A stretch of DNA of 57,222 nt from Myxococcota bacterium (GCA_023150805.1 JAKLKF010000037.1:1-57222), one strand, 5' to 3'; shown: positions 31,561 through 40,745, numbered from the stretch's first letter. Numbers and translations are program-made. The notes: generated from the sequence alone by a model not told the origin.

Positions 31561-33309
31561 TCAGCCGCTCCGGACGTCTCGCACGGTGAGCTGGCGCGCG
31601 GTGCGGCCGTTGTAGCGGTTCACGCCGGGCTCGGCGGCCAGCTCGACGGGGCCGCGCAGCAGGTCGCGGTGGGGCGCGCCGCCCCACCACACGGCCTCGA
31701 TGGGGCCGGCCTGGAAGCGCAGGTGCTTGTCGCCGATGGGGCGCACGTCGGTGGGCACGCAGGGCACGCACAGCAGGGGCGCGGGGTTGCCCTTGCCGAA
31801 GGGGCCCAGCTCCAGCAGGCCCTCGACGACGGGCCAGGTCAGCAGGTCGGGCTGCGCGGTGGCGTCGAGCACCAGCTCGGGCGCGGGCGCCGCCCCGCCC
31901 AGGTGGGTCGCGGTCCACTCCGCCAGGCGCGCGGCCAGGGCGGGCAGGGCCTCGGTCCGCGCCGAGAAGCCGGCCGCCGCGGGGTGGCCGCCGAAGCGCA
32001 GCAGCAGGTCGGCGGCCGCCTCCAGGGCCTGCACGGCGTGCACCTCGGGGGTGCTGCGCACGCTGCCCCGGGCCTCGTCCCCGCTGACCGCGACGATGGC
32101 GACGGGGCGGTGGACCTCCTCGCGCACCTTGGCGGCGACGATGCCGACGACGCCGCGGTGCCAGCCCTCGGCCTCCGGGCCCCACAGCAGCACGAAGGGC
32201 GGCGGCGCCTGTCCCACCTGCTCCAGGGCCTGCTTGACCAGGCGCTGCTGGATCGCCTGGCGGTCGCGGTTGAGCCCGTCGAGCACGGCGGCCCGCTCCC
32301 GGGCGCGCGCCGGGTCGCGCTCGTCGAACAGCTCGATGACGGCGGTGGCGCTGTCCAGGCGACCGGCGGCGTTGATGCGGGGGCCCAGGCGGTAGCCCAG
32401 GTCCATGGCGTCGACGTGCCAGCCGCGGTCCAGGTCGAAGCCCAGGCCGGAGACCTGCAGCAGGGCGGCCAGGCCCGGCTGGTGCGGCCCCTTGCGCAGC
32501 CCCTCCAGGCCCAGGGCGACGATGGCGCGGTTCTCCAGCGTCGACAGGTCGACCACGTCGGCCACCGTGCCGATGGCGGCCACCTTCATCATCGAGCGCA
32601 GCAGGTGCTCGCGCTTGGGGTGCTCGCCCAGCAGGGCCTGGGCCAGCTTCAGGCTGACGCCGCACGCGGCCAGGGCCGGGTTGGGGTAGCGGCAGTCGGC
32701 CTGGGGCGGGCAGAGCACGGCGACGGCCGCGTCGGGCACGGACGCACCCTCGGGCAGGTGGTGGTCGCAGACGACGACGTCGACCCCGCCTTCGGCGGCG
32801 ATCCGCACCGCCTCGTGGTCCCGCACCCCGATGTCCGCGGTCACCAGCAGCTTCACGCCGTCCTGCACCGCCTGGCGGGCGGCGGCCACCGAGAAGCCGT
32901 AGCCCTCGTCGAAGCGGTGGGGGATGTGGTAGTCCAGCCGATCCCCGCCGCCGAGCAGGCGCAGCACCCCCTGGAGGATCAGGCTGCTGGTCGTGCCGTC
33001 GACGTCGTAGTCGGTGACGATGCGCACCTGCTCCCGGTCGCGCACGGCGCGGCGCAGCCGGTCGACGGCGGTGGCCATGCCGAGCATCGCGTAGGGGTCG
33101 TGCAGGTGGTCCAGCGAGGGCTGCAGCCAGGCGTCGAGATCCTCGGCCGGTGCACGGCGCATCAGCACGCGGGCGACCAGCGGCGGCAGGCCGAGCTGGT
33201 GGGCCAGGCGCGCGACGCGGGTGGGGTCGTCGCCGGAGAGGCGCCAGCGGTGGCCGGTGGCGGACAGCGGCCCCTCGGCCGGGGGGGGGAGCTCGGGCAG
33301 GGCGGACAT
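31561..33309 (-). CDS. recJ: Single-stranded-DNA-specific exonuclease RecJ
   Basis: A 582-residue RecJ, the usual length. DHH-superfamily motifs occur in order: VTDYDVDGTTSS (motif I), VTADIGV, VCDHHLP (motif III), and the DHHA1 and OB-fold regions (GRINAAGRLDSAT-like motif, then GFGGHPAAAGF-like LLRFGGHPAAAGFS). It degrades single-stranded DNA 5' to 3' in recombination and repair. ATG at 33309 gives MSALPELPPP and is the only sensible start; the frame continues upstream but over the lgt promoter. Divergent from lgt. Confidence 0.93.
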   Translation of the reverse strand: MSALPELPPPAEGPLSATGHRWRLSGDDPTRVARLAHQLGLPPLVARVLMRRAPAEDLDAWLQPSLDHLHDPYAMLGMATAVDRLRRAVRDREQVRIVTDYDVDGTTSSLILQGVLRLLGGGDRLDYHIPHRFDEGYGFSVAAARQAVQDGVKLLVTADIGVRDHEAVRIAAEGGVDVVVCDHHLPEGASVPDAAVAVLCPPQADCRYPNPALAACGVSLKLAQALLGEHPKREHLLRSMMKVAAIGTVADVVDLSTLENRAIVALGLEGLRKGPHQPGLAALLQVSGLGFDLDRGWHVDAMDLGYRLGPRINAAGRLDSATAVIELFDERDPARARERAAVLDGLNRDRQAIQQRLVKQALEQVGQAPPPFVLLWGPEAEGWHRGVVGIVAAKVREEVHRPVAIVAVSGDEARGSVRSTPEVHAVQALEAAADLLLRFGGHPAAAGFSARTEALPALAARLAEWTATHLGGAAPAPELVLDATAQPDLLTWPVVEGLLELGPFGKGNPAPLLCVPCVPTDVRPIGDKHLRFQAGPIEAVWWGGAPHRDLLRGPVELAAEPGVNRYNGRTARQLTVRDVRSG

Positions 33310-33487
33310 GGCAGGACCGGGTGGGGCCGGCCAGGGGGGGAGGAGGAGGCCGACCGCGGGGGAGAGGGCGTCGCCGCCCTGTTTGCACGCTATCGGTGGG
33401 CCGGGGTGACCGCCAGCGGGGCTCCGGCGCGGCGCAGCGGTTAGGGCGGCGGCCTTCGCCTGAACCACCCCAGCCCGGGGGGCCGCC

Positions 33488-34420
33488 GTGCAGCCGCTGA
33501 TCCCGTACTTTCCGCCTGTGAAGTTCCAGATCACGGACGGCTTCGCCATCCACGGCTTCGGCATCCTGGTGGCGGTGGCCTTCATCTTCGGCAGCCACAT
33601 GGCCATGCGCAAGGCGGCGCGCGACGGCCTGGACCCCGAGCTGATCAACCGGCTGGTCGGCTGGCTGGTGCTGGCCGTGTTCGTCGGCGGCCACCTGGGG
33701 CACGTGCTCTTCTACGAGCCGGAGCGGCTGATGGCCGACCCCCTCTTCCTGTTCAAGGTCTGGGAGGGGCTCTCCAGCTTCGGCGGCTTCGTCGGCTGCC
33801 TGCTCATCACGATCTGGTTCTTCTGGAACGAGGGCCGGAAGCGGGTCGTCGAGAACACGGCGCGCGCCGCCGCGGGCCTCTCGCCCTACCCGCCGATCCG
33901 CTACTGGGACTACGGCGAGTGCTGCGCCTACGGCTGGGCCTGGGGTTGGATCTTCGCGCGCAGCGGCTGCTTCGTCGCCCACGACCACCCCGGCACGCTC
34001 ACCGAGTTCTGGCTGGGTGTGCGCGGCATCTGCGAGGCGCACCCCGGCGACACGACCAAGGCCTGCCACGACCTGGGCCTGTACGAGGCGCTGTGGGCCG
34101 TGCCGGTCAGCCTGCTCTTCGGCTGGTGGGACCGGCGGCCCCGCTTTTCCGGCTGGTTCCAGGGCTGGTTCGCCGTGCTCTATGGCGCCGCGCGCATGTT
34201 CTACGACGGCCTGCGCACCCACGACACCCGCTGGCTGGTGGGGGTGCTGGGCGAGCAGGGCGTCACGCCGGGACAGGTCTTCAGCGCGCTGATGATGCTG
34301 CTGGGCGTCGTCGTGCTGGTCACGCGGCGCGGCCAGCCCAGCGCCCGTGAGCAGTACGTCGGCAAGGGCTTCGCCGACCCGGTCGCCGACCGGGCCGCGC
34401 GCAAGGCCGCGGGGGCCTGA
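33488..34420 (+). CDS. lgt: Prolipoprotein diacylglyceryl transferase
   Basis: A 310-residue inner-membrane enzyme with about seven helices. HGFGILVAVAF is the family's first helix signature, HLGHVLFYEPE follows, and ARSGCFVAHDHPG stands where canonical Lgt has GRxGNFxNGE. The protein therefore belongs to the diverged myxobacterial-type subgroup. It attaches diacylglycerol to lipobox Cys residues, fitting the many lipoproteins encoded here. GTG at 33488. Three GGGGGCCT copies mark its end. The gap before it (33310-33487) holds only AT-poor promoter sequence with one CGGTTAG. Confidence 0.82.
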   Translation: MQPLIPYFPPVKFQITDGFAIHGFGILVAVAFIFGSHMAMRKAARDGLDPELINRLVGWLVLAVFVGGHLGHVLFYEPERLMADPLFLFKVWEGLSSFGGFVGCLLITIWFFWNEGRKRVVENTARAAAGLSPYPPIRYWDYGECCAYGWAWGWIFARSGCFVAHDHPGTLTEFWLGVRGICEAHPGDTTKACHDLGLYEALWAVPVSLLFGWWDRRPRFSGWFQGWFAVLYGAARMFYDGLRTHDTRWLVGVLGEQGVTPGQVFSALMMLLGVVVLVTRRGQPSAREQYVGKGFADPVADRAARKAAGA

Positions 34421-34442
34421 GGGGGCCTGCCCGAGGGGGCCT
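34411..34442. repeat. Three short GGGGGCCT direct repeats at convergent gene ends
   Basis: GGGGGCCT occurs at 34411, 34421 and 34435, spanning the last codons of lgt and the stop of the beta-barrel gene on the opposite strand. The repeat may be chance in such GC-rich sequence or part of a bidirectional transcription stop; no T-run is present. Confidence 0.35.
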
Positions 34443-35151
34443 AGAAGTACGCCCCGACGCCCCAGCGCATGTAGAAACCGCCGAAGCCGAAGCGGGCGAT
34501 CTCGACCTTCTCCCCGCCGCCCGGGGGCTTGGCCTGGAAGCCGGTCGCGGCGGTCAGGCCGTAGCCCAGCTCCAGGTGGGTGCCGAAGCGCAGGGGCTGG
34601 CGCGGCCGCAGCGGGACCAGGTCGAAGCCGAGCGCGGCGACGCCGCCGGGCTGCAGGGCCGTGGCCTTGAGCTGGTTCTCGTTGTCGTCGTGGTCCGGGT
34701 CGTCGTCCAGGCGCACCGTCCCGGTGAACAGGGCGGCCTGCACGGTGGCGTAGGGGCGGAAGGCGTCGACGATCCGCACGTCGACCTTGGGGCCGACCAG
34801 GACCTGGTTGCCGCGGTAGGCGGCCTGGAAGTCGGCGTCGCCCTCGTCCTCGTAGGAGTAGTAGTAGTAGTACTCGTCGTCGTCGTACTCGCTGCCCTCT
34901 CCGTCCACCTCGACGGAGGAGCCCCAGGCGCCGTGGTGCACGCCGAGCACGATGGCGACGTTGTCGTGCAGGGCGACGGCGCCGCGCAGGCCCAGGGTGC
35001 CGACCATGGGCGACTGCCGGAACATGTCGAAGCGCTCGTCCATGGTGCCGAAGCCGCCCAGCTCCAGGCTGAGCTCGTGGTCGGCGGCGGTGGCGGGGGC
35101 GGCGAGCAGCGCCAGCGTGAACAGCGACATCGGGAACAGTCCGGTGAGCAT
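34441..35151 (-). CDS. Outer membrane beta-barrel protein with Tyr/Asp-rich loop
   Basis: A 236-residue exported protein: signal peptide ending ATA, then strands typical of small outer-membrane barrels and a terminal Phe (GVGAYF). A loop near residues 85-105 is extremely acidic and Tyr-rich (YDDDEYYYYYSYEDE), encoded by a run of repeated GTA/GTC-complement triplets (about 34858-34889). Such a loop could bind cations. It starts three bases after the stop of a beta-propeller lipoprotein gene, so it is made in the same operon. No family recognised beyond the OmpW/OmpA-like barrel shape. Confidence 0.65.
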   Translation of the reverse strand: MLTGLFPMSLFTLALLAAPATAADHELSLELGGFGTMDERFDMFRQSPMVGTLGLRGAVALHDNVAIVLGVHHGAWGSSVEVDGEGSEYDDDEYYYYYSYEDEGDADFQAAYRGNQVLVGPKVDVRIVDAFRPYATVQAALFTGTVRLDDDPDHDDNENQLKATALQPGGVAALGFDLVPLRPRQPLRFGTHLELGYGLTAATGFQAKPPGGGEKVEIARFGFGGFYMRWGVGAYF

Positions 35152-35154
35152 GGG

Positions 35155-36717
35155 TCACTCCTCCCCGGCCAGGCGGGGCAGCTCGTCGTCGCCTTGCAGG
35201 TCGACGGCGCCGAAGCCGGCGGTGCTGGTGAGCGTGTCGGTGGCCGGGTCCAGGAAGCTGACCAGGCCGAGCGCGGCGTCATGGGTGATGTAGAAGCGGC
35301 CGTCGGGCAGGGCCCCGATGCCGGTGGGCGCCTCGACCAGCTCGACGACGGCGGGCACGCTGGGGTTGGACAGGTCCACCTTGAGCAGGCTGTCCAGGCC
35401 CTCCAGCAGCAGCAGGGCGAAGCTGCCCGACTCGTCCTCGACCACGGCCGCGCCGACCGGCTGGGCCTCGAGCACCAGGCTGACGTCGTCGTCCTCCTGC
35501 AGGTCGATCACGCCCAGGCCGTAGCGGTTGTCCTGGTAGTCGTCGAGGTCGTTGCCGCTGCTGCCGTACTCGGGCGCCAGCACGGCGACGGCGTAGCGGC
35601 CGCTGGCCGTCAGCTCCATCGACTGCACCGGGTTGGCCATCACGTACTCGACGGGCTCCAAGGTCGCGAAGTCCAGCTCGTAGACGTCGTGGGTGCGCGC
35701 CTGGTCGTTGTAGAGCAGGGCCGTGGTCGCCGTCTCCAGCACCGCCGTGCAGGGCTCGTCCAGCTCGACGCTCTGGATGCCGAAGTACTCGTGCTCCAGC
35801 ACGTCGACCTGGGCCAGGCTGCCGTAGACCAGCAGGCTCTTGTCCTGGTCGTTGTTGACCGACAGCGTGGCCGGCGCCCCCTCCAGGCTGATGATGTCGA
35901 TGGCCTCGACGTCCAGGTCCAGCTTGTACAGGTCCTTGCTGCCCTCGATGGTGATGAGGGCGTAGCGGCCGTCGGGCGTGAGCGCCGCGCCGTTGGGGTC
36001 GACCTGCTGGTCGGCGTCGAGCGTCAGCGGGTAGGTCACGGTCTTCTCGAAGGTGGCCAGGTCGACCACCACCACCTGGGAGCGGGACAGGACCACCGCG
36101 CGGCTGCCGTCCAGGCTGAACAGCACGTTGTTGGCGCTGAAGCCGACCGAGAGCGACTGCACGGCGCCGCTGCCCAGATCGACGAAGGCCACCTGGGTCA
36201 GGTCGACCACGCCGTCGACGGGCACGTCGTCGGCCGACTCGAAGTCCAGGTAGGCCACCGCGGTGCCACCGTCGGGGGAGAAGGCCAGGCGGTTGAGGTG
36301 GGGCGGGATCTCGGTGACGACCTGCACCGCGCCGTCCTGCACCACGCTGAGCTCGTAGGACCAGGACAGCTCCTCCTCGTCGCAGTCCTCGACCTTCTCG
36401 GCCTCGGGATCCTCGCAGACGCGCCAGCGGTCCCAGACGATGACCTGGCTGGCGTCCGGCGTGGCGACCATGCGGACCACCTCGGCGCCGTCCAGGTCGA
36501 CGACGTCGAAGGTGCCGTCGTCCTTGACCCGGGCCAGGGCGCCGGCGTGCGGCAGCGCGATGTAGACCCCGTCGGTGGCCGCGACCGCCGAGGAGGGGTC
36601 CCACAGGGGGCCGTCCATCCAGTACCAGTCCTGGTCGGGCAGGTTCTCCCAGGGGTTGCAGGCCAGCAGGCCGACCGGCAGCAAGAGGGGCAGCAGGCGG
36701 GAGAGGGGGGTGGGCAT
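35155..36717 (-). CDS. Beta-propeller lipoprotein
   Basis: A 520-residue lipoprotein with lipobox LLACN followed by a long run of about seven blade-like repeats, many holding an SPDG or TPDG turn (LAFSPDGGTAV, AALTPDGRYAL). This is the YncE/YVTN-like propeller type, often extracytoplasmic and involved in binding. The sequence is highly acidic (DDDV, DLDDYQDN), suggesting metal or surface interactions. It differs from its two upstream neighbours and lacks their GFELNxGIEH ending. ATG at 36717; gaps to both neighbours are eight and three bases. Confidence 0.7.
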   Translation of the reverse strand: MPTPLSRLLPLLLPVGLLACNPWENLPDQDWYWMDGPLWDPSSAVAATDGVYIALPHAGALARVKDDGTFDVVDLDGAEVVRMVATPDASQVIVWDRWRVCEDPEAEKVEDCDEEELSWSYELSVVQDGAVQVVTEIPPHLNRLAFSPDGGTAVAYLDFESADDVPVDGVVDLTQVAFVDLGSGAVQSLSVGFSANNVLFSLDGSRAVVLSRSQVVVVDLATFEKTVTYPLTLDADQQVDPNGAALTPDGRYALITIEGSKDLYKLDLDVEAIDIISLEGAPATLSVNNDQDKSLLVYGSLAQVDVLEHEYFGIQSVELDEPCTAVLETATTALLYNDQARTHDVYELDFATLEPVEYVMANPVQSMELTASGRYAVAVLAPEYGSSGNDLDDYQDNRYGLGVIDLQEDDDVSLVLEAQPVGAAVVEDESGSFALLLLEGLDSLLKVDLSNPSVPAVVELVEAPTGIGALPDGRFYITHDAALGLVSFLDPATDTLTSTAGFGAVDLQGDDELPRLAGEE

Positions 36718-36725
36718 GGGGGCTC

Positions 36726-38285
36726 CTAGTGCTCGATGCCGCTGTTCAGCTCGAAGCCGGTGATGGTCTGCAGGACCTCGGTGGCCGGGTCGAAGAAGCT
36801 CATCCGGCCCAGCGGGTGGTCCTGGCTCACCCAGGCCAGGGTCGACTCGGGCAGGACGCCGACGTGGATGGGGGCGCTGGCCAGCTCGATCTCGTCGTAG
36901 AGCAGGCTCTCGTAGTGCAGCACCTCCAGGTAGGGCACCTCCTCCATGATGAAGAAGCCCTGGTTGCCGTCGGCGCTGTTGGCGTAGCCGCTGGGCTCGG
37001 CGGGCAGGCGCAGCGGGTTGCTGAAGAAGTCGTCGGTGAGGTCGATCATCGACAGCGCCCACTGGTCGTAGAAGGGCGAGGTGGGGTCGACGTCGACGCC
37101 GTTGTCCTTGGGGTGGAAGACCAGGGCCGTCTCGCCGGTGGGCGAGATGCCCATGGACTGCACGGGCTTGACCAGGGCGCGCACGGTGATCTCGTCGCTC
37201 TCCAGCTCCCAGCTCGCGTAGTGGCTGACGCCGCTGGCGGTGCTGTAGAGCAGGCCGCGGCTGCCGTCGGGGCTCATCAGCACGCTGCCCAGGGTCTCGG
37301 TGTCCGGCATGTCGACGACCTGGGCGTCCGCGAAGGGGTCGGCCAGGTCGTAGATCCACAGCTCGTGGCTGTCGCGGGCCACGGCGACCGCGCGCTGGCC
37401 GTCGGGCAGCAGGTCCAGGTCGGTGGGGTTGCTGCCGACGGCGACGTGGTCGACCACCTGCTCGGCCAGGTCGACCACCACCAGCTCGGTGGCGCCGAAC
37501 TGGCGCACGAAGGCGAAGCGGCCGTCGGGGGTGAGCAGCACCTCCTCGGCCTCGGGCGGGTCGACCAGGTCGTCGCTGACGGCGATGCGCTCGGGAGACA
37601 GCTCCTCGGCCGACAGGTCGACGACGGCCAGGTAGGCGTCGCTGACGACGACGGCCAGGCTGCTGTCCGCCGAGAACTGCACGGCACGCGGGTTGAAGCC
37701 GACGACGAGCGGTGCGTGGGTCAGCGCCTCGGTGTCGACGACGCTCACCTCGTTGAAGGACTGGGCGCCGCCCTCGCTGGACTCCTCCTCGTCGACGTCC
37801 TGGTCGTGCCAGCAGATCACGAAGCGGCCGTCGGGGGACATGGCCATCGCGTTCATGTTGGCGCGCACCGCCACGTCGCTGACCGCCAGCGTCTCGGCGT
37901 CGATGACGCTGACGCTGTCGTCGCCCTCGTTGAAGGTGACGGCCTTGGTGTAGTCGCTGGTCGTGGCGACGGCGATCGGGTGGTCTCCCACCTCGGTCGT
38001 GATGACGGCCAGCGAGGGCACGGCGACCCGGGTGACCGTGTCGCGGTCGGGGTTGGCGACGAAGACGTAGGCGGTGGTGGCGGCTGGGGCCAGGGAGAAG
38101 AAGCTGTCCTCGTCCTCGGGCGCGGTCGCGCCGCCGTCGGCCGCGGCGCCGTCGCCCTGGCCGTCGGTGGAGCCGCCGTCGGCCCAGGAGCCGTCGCTGT
38201 CGTCGGCGCCCTTGTACAGGGACATGTCCGCCGAGCAGGCGACGGTCGTCGCGAGCGCCAGCAGGGCCAGGAGCTGTCGGGTCAT
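36726..38285 (-). CDS. Beta-propeller lipoprotein (duplicate of next gene upstream)
   Basis: A 519-residue lipoprotein: lipobox region TVACSADMS, an acidic Gly/Asp-rich linker with DGGSTDGQGDG, then propeller repeats with MSPDGRFV, TPDGRFAFVRQ and LPDGQRAVAVARDS. It ends ITGFELNSGIEH, almost identical to the end of the neighbour at 38447-39982, and long blocks are shared (RDTVTRVAVP, VVGFNPR, VVSDAYLA, RIAVSDDLVDPP). This is a tandem duplicate. A GGAGGAG site precedes ATG at 38285. The 161-base gap to its copy is the only spacer with room for a promoter in this run. Confidence 0.75.
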   Translation of the reverse strand: MTRQLLALLALATTVACSADMSLYKGADDSDGSWADGGSTDGQGDGAAADGGATAPEDEDSFFSLAPAATTAYVFVANPDRDTVTRVAVPSLAVITTEVGDHPIAVATTSDYTKAVTFNEGDDSVSVIDAETLAVSDVAVRANMNAMAMSPDGRFVICWHDQDVDEEESSEGGAQSFNEVSVVDTEALTHAPLVVGFNPRAVQFSADSSLAVVVSDAYLAVVDLSAEELSPERIAVSDDLVDPPEAEEVLLTPDGRFAFVRQFGATELVVVDLAEQVVDHVAVGSNPTDLDLLPDGQRAVAVARDSHELWIYDLADPFADAQVVDMPDTETLGSVLMSPDGSRGLLYSTASGVSHYASWELESDEITVRALVKPVQSMGISPTGETALVFHPKDNGVDVDPTSPFYDQWALSMIDLTDDFFSNPLRLPAEPSGYANSADGNQGFFIMEEVPYLEVLHYESLLYDEIELASAPIHVGVLPESTLAWVSQDHPLGRMSFFDPATEVLQTITGFELNSGIEH

Positions 38286-38446
38286 GGTGCCTCCTCCGGG
38301 CGGCGGGGCCGCGCGGGTCGGACGGGAGAGTTGCAAGGTCCGCGCCCAGGGCGAGGATGCCGGCGGGATGGGCGCCTGCGAGGGGGAGGGGGCGTGGGCG
38401 AGGGCCGGAAGCGCGACATGGATGTCAGTCCCCCCGGGTCCCGGGG

Positions 38447-39982
38447 TCAGTGCTCGATGCCGGCGTTCAGCTCGAAGCCGGTCAGGGTCTGCATGCTGGC
38501 GGTGAGCGGGTCGTAGAAGCCCAGGCGCCCGAGCGGGTGGCGCTGGCTGACCCAGGCGACCTCGCCGCCGGGCAGGACGCCGACGTGCTCGGGCTCGCTG
38601 GGCAGCGCCACCTCGTCGAAGAGCAGGCTGTCGTAGTGCAGGACCTCCAGCCAGGGCTGCTCCTCCATCACCAGGAAGCCCAGCTCGCCGTCGCCGGTCT
38701 GCGCCAGGTCCAGCGGCTCGCCCGCCAGCAGCAGCGGGTTGGCGAAGAAGTCGTCCAGGTCGATCATGGTCAACGCCCAGCGGCCCCAGAAGGGCGAGCT
38801 GGACTCGACCTCGCTGCCGTTGTCCTGGCTGTGCAGCACCAGGGCCGTGCCGCCGTCGGGGCTGACCTCGACCCGCTGCACGGGCTTGACCAGGCCGTAC
38901 TCGACGATCTGATCGGTGTCGCGCTCCCAGCTCGCCATGCGCGACAGGCCGCTCACGGTGCTGTAGAGCAGGCCACGCGCGCCGTCGGGGGAGAGGACCA
39001 CGCTGCCCAGGACCGAGGTCGAGGGCAGGGAGAGCACGCGGGCGTCGGCCCAGGGGTCGGCGGTGTCGAAGATCCAGAGCTGGCTGGCGGCGCGCGCGAC
39101 CGCCACCGCCTGCAGGCCGTCGGGGGTGAGATCCAGGTCGGTCAGGCTGGCGCCGACGGGCAGGCGGTCGACCGCGCCGGTCTCCAGCTCGACCACCACC
39201 AGGTCGCTGGCGTCGAGCTGGCGCACGAAGGCGAAGCGGCCGTCGGGGGTGAGCACCACCTCCTCGGCGACCGGCGGCTCCACCAGGTCGTCGCTGATGG
39301 CGATGCGCTCGGGCGCGGGCTCCTCGGCCGACAGGTCGATGCGGGCCAGGTACGCGTCGCTGACGACGACCGCGGTCGCGGAGTCGGCGGTGAAGACGAC
39401 GTTGCGGGGGTTGAAGCCCACGACCATCGGCCAGTGTGCGCCGGTCGACACGTCGACCAGGCTCAGCTCGTTGTAGGAGCGGGCGCCGTCGTCGCCCGCC
39501 TCGTCCTCGGCGTCCTGGTCGTGCCAGGCCACCACCCAGCGGCCGTCGGGGGACATCTCCATCCAGTTCAGGTCGGGGCGGATCGCCACCGCGCGGGCCT
39601 CCAGGCTGTCGGCGTCGATGAGATCGACCCGGTCGTCGCCCACGGCCAGCACGGCGACGGTGCGGCCGTCGGGCGTGACCTCCAGGGCCGCGGGCTGGTG
39701 GCCGGTGGGCCCGGTCAGCACGGTCAGGGCGGGCACGGCGACGCGGGTGACCGTGTCGCGGTGCTCGTTGGCGACGAAGAGCCAGGACGGGCTGGCGACC
39801 GGCCGCAGGAACAGCGCGTCCTCGGTCTCGCCGGGCAGCCCGTCGCCGCCGGTGTCGGCGGCGCCGTCGTTGGCGCCGCCGTCCAGGGCACCGCCCCCGT
39901 CCTCGGGCGCGAAGGAGATGCCGTTGTCGTAGTCGCCGCAACCGGCGACCAGCAGCAGGGCGGGGATCAGGGCGGCGCGCAT
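38447..39982 (-). CDS. Beta-propeller lipoprotein, tandem paralogue
   Basis: A 511-residue lipoprotein with lipobox LLVAGC and an Asp/Gly linker (ALDGGANDGAADTGGDG), then about seven propeller blades with TPDGRFAFVRQLD and SPDGGTALVLHSQ. It ends LTGFELNAGIEH. It is the paralogue of the gene at 36726-38285, sharing block after block in the same order, while the linkers and loop acids differ. ATG at 39982. The function of both is unknown; surface-exposed binding proteins are likely. It is the first gene of the run on this strand. Confidence 0.75.
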   Translation of the reverse strand: MRAALIPALLLVAGCGDYDNGISFAPEDGGGALDGGANDGAADTGGDGLPGETEDALFLRPVASPSWLFVANEHRDTVTRVAVPALTVLTGPTGHQPAALEVTPDGRTVAVLAVGDDRVDLIDADSLEARAVAIRPDLNWMEMSPDGRWVVAWHDQDAEDEAGDDGARSYNELSLVDVSTGAHWPMVVGFNPRNVVFTADSATAVVVSDAYLARIDLSAEEPAPERIAISDDLVEPPVAEEVVLTPDGRFAFVRQLDASDLVVVELETGAVDRLPVGASLTDLDLTPDGLQAVAVARAASQLWIFDTADPWADARVLSLPSTSVLGSVVLSPDGARGLLYSTVSGLSRMASWERDTDQIVEYGLVKPVQRVEVSPDGGTALVLHSQDNGSEVESSSPFWGRWALTMIDLDDFFANPLLLAGEPLDLAQTGDGELGFLVMEEQPWLEVLHYDSLLFDEVALPSEPEHVGVLPGGEVAWVSQRHPLGRLGFYDPLTASMQTLTGFELNAGIEH

Positions 39983-40046
39983 GGCAACTCCCGGGGGTGT
40001 CCCCCCTATGATGGCGTCCGGGCCCTGGAGCGTCCAGTCTCCCGCG

Positions 40047-40571
40047 TCAGGCGCCTTCCCGCAAGCAGGCGGCCGCCAGGTGCAGGGCGCAGATGGTCTT
40101 GGCGTCGGTCAGCCGCCCGTCGGCGGTCATCGCCAGCGCCTGGGCCATGGGGATCCGCACCACCTCGATGTACTCGTCGGCGTCGAGCGCCCCCTCGGCC
40201 GGCGACAGCCCGGTCGCCAGGTACAGGTGGATGCGCTCGTCGGTGAAGCCCGGCGTCGTGAAGATCGCGGCGAGGTGCCGCAGGTGGGCGGCGCGCAGCT
40301 TCACCTCCTCGGCCAGCTCGCGCCGGGCGCAGGCCTCGGGGGCCTCGCCGGGCTCCAGCACGCCGGCCGGCACCTCGTGGTGCATGCCGCCGCCGGCGTG
40401 GCGGTACTGGTGGACCAGGGTCACCGTGCCGTCCTCGTGCAGGGGGACCACGGCGGCGGCGCCCGGGTGGCGGATCACCTCCAGCTCGACCTGGCGGCCG
40501 TCGGGCAGCACGGCCTGCTCCAGCCCGAGCTTCACGATGCGCCCGGCGTAGATCTCGCGGCGTCGGTGCAC
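40047..40571 (-). CDS. Nudix hydrolase (ADP-ribose-pyrophosphatase-like)
   Basis: A 174-residue Nudix protein similar to ADP-ribose diphosphatases: an N-terminal REIYAGRIVKLG strand, VRHP-like IRHPGAAAVVPL, then the Nudix box from Gly70 to Leu92 (GVLEPGE, RRELAEEV). The three catalytic glutamates and RE are kept; the last Gly of the consensus (REUXEEXGU) is Lys91. It hydrolyses nucleoside diphosphates linked to sugar or similar. I chose GTG at 40571; a longer frame runs into the tRNA gene and cannot be real. It is 57 bases downstream of the tRNA and past a strong hairpin. Confidence 0.85.
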   Translation of the reverse strand: MHRRREIYAGRIVKLGLEQAVLPDGRQVELEVIRHPGAAAVVPLHEDGTVTLVHQYRHAGGGMHHEVPAGVLEPGEAPEACARRELAEEVKLRAAHLRHLAAIFTTPGFTDERIHLYLATGLSPAEGALDADEYIEVVRIPMAQALAMTADGRLTDAKTICALHLAAACLREGA

Positions 40572-40590
40572 GGGGGACCCCGGAAAGCAG

Positions 40591-40623
40591 GACGGCCGCT
40601 CACCGGGGAGGAGAGCGGCCGTC
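40591..40623 (-). terminator. Hairpin downstream of tRNA-Leu
   Basis: A perfect 10-base stem, GACGGCCGCT (40591-40600) with AGCGGCCGTC (40614-40623), loop 13 bases, lying four bases past the CCA end of the tRNA on the minus strand. Reading on, CTGCTTTCC gives a short T-rich stretch. It therefore suits intrinsic termination of the tRNA transcript before the Nudix gene. Confidence 0.6.
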
Positions 40624-40627
40624 GAGA

Positions 40628-40713
40628 TGGTGCGGAAGGGGGGAATCGAACCCCCATGGACTAGGTCCACTAGATCCTGAATCTAGCGCGTCTACCAATT
40701 CCGCCACTTCCGC
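40628..40713 (-). tRNA. tRNA-Leu, anticodon CAG
   Basis: An 86-base tRNA including an encoded CCA end. The acceptor stem pairs GCGGAAG with CTTCCGC, the D-arm begins TGGCGGAATTGGTAGACGCG, and the anticodon stem-loop is CTAGA-TTCAGGA-TCTAG with CAG (reads CUG Leu). A variable arm of the class II type (TGGACC...GGTCCA) precedes the T-arm (GGGGGTTCGATTCCCCC). Class II shape and anticodon both say Leu. CUG is by far the commonest Leu codon in these genes. Confidence 0.95.
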
Positions 40714-40745
40714 AGCGGTTCCTTGGAGCGAGGTCCAGAGAACGT

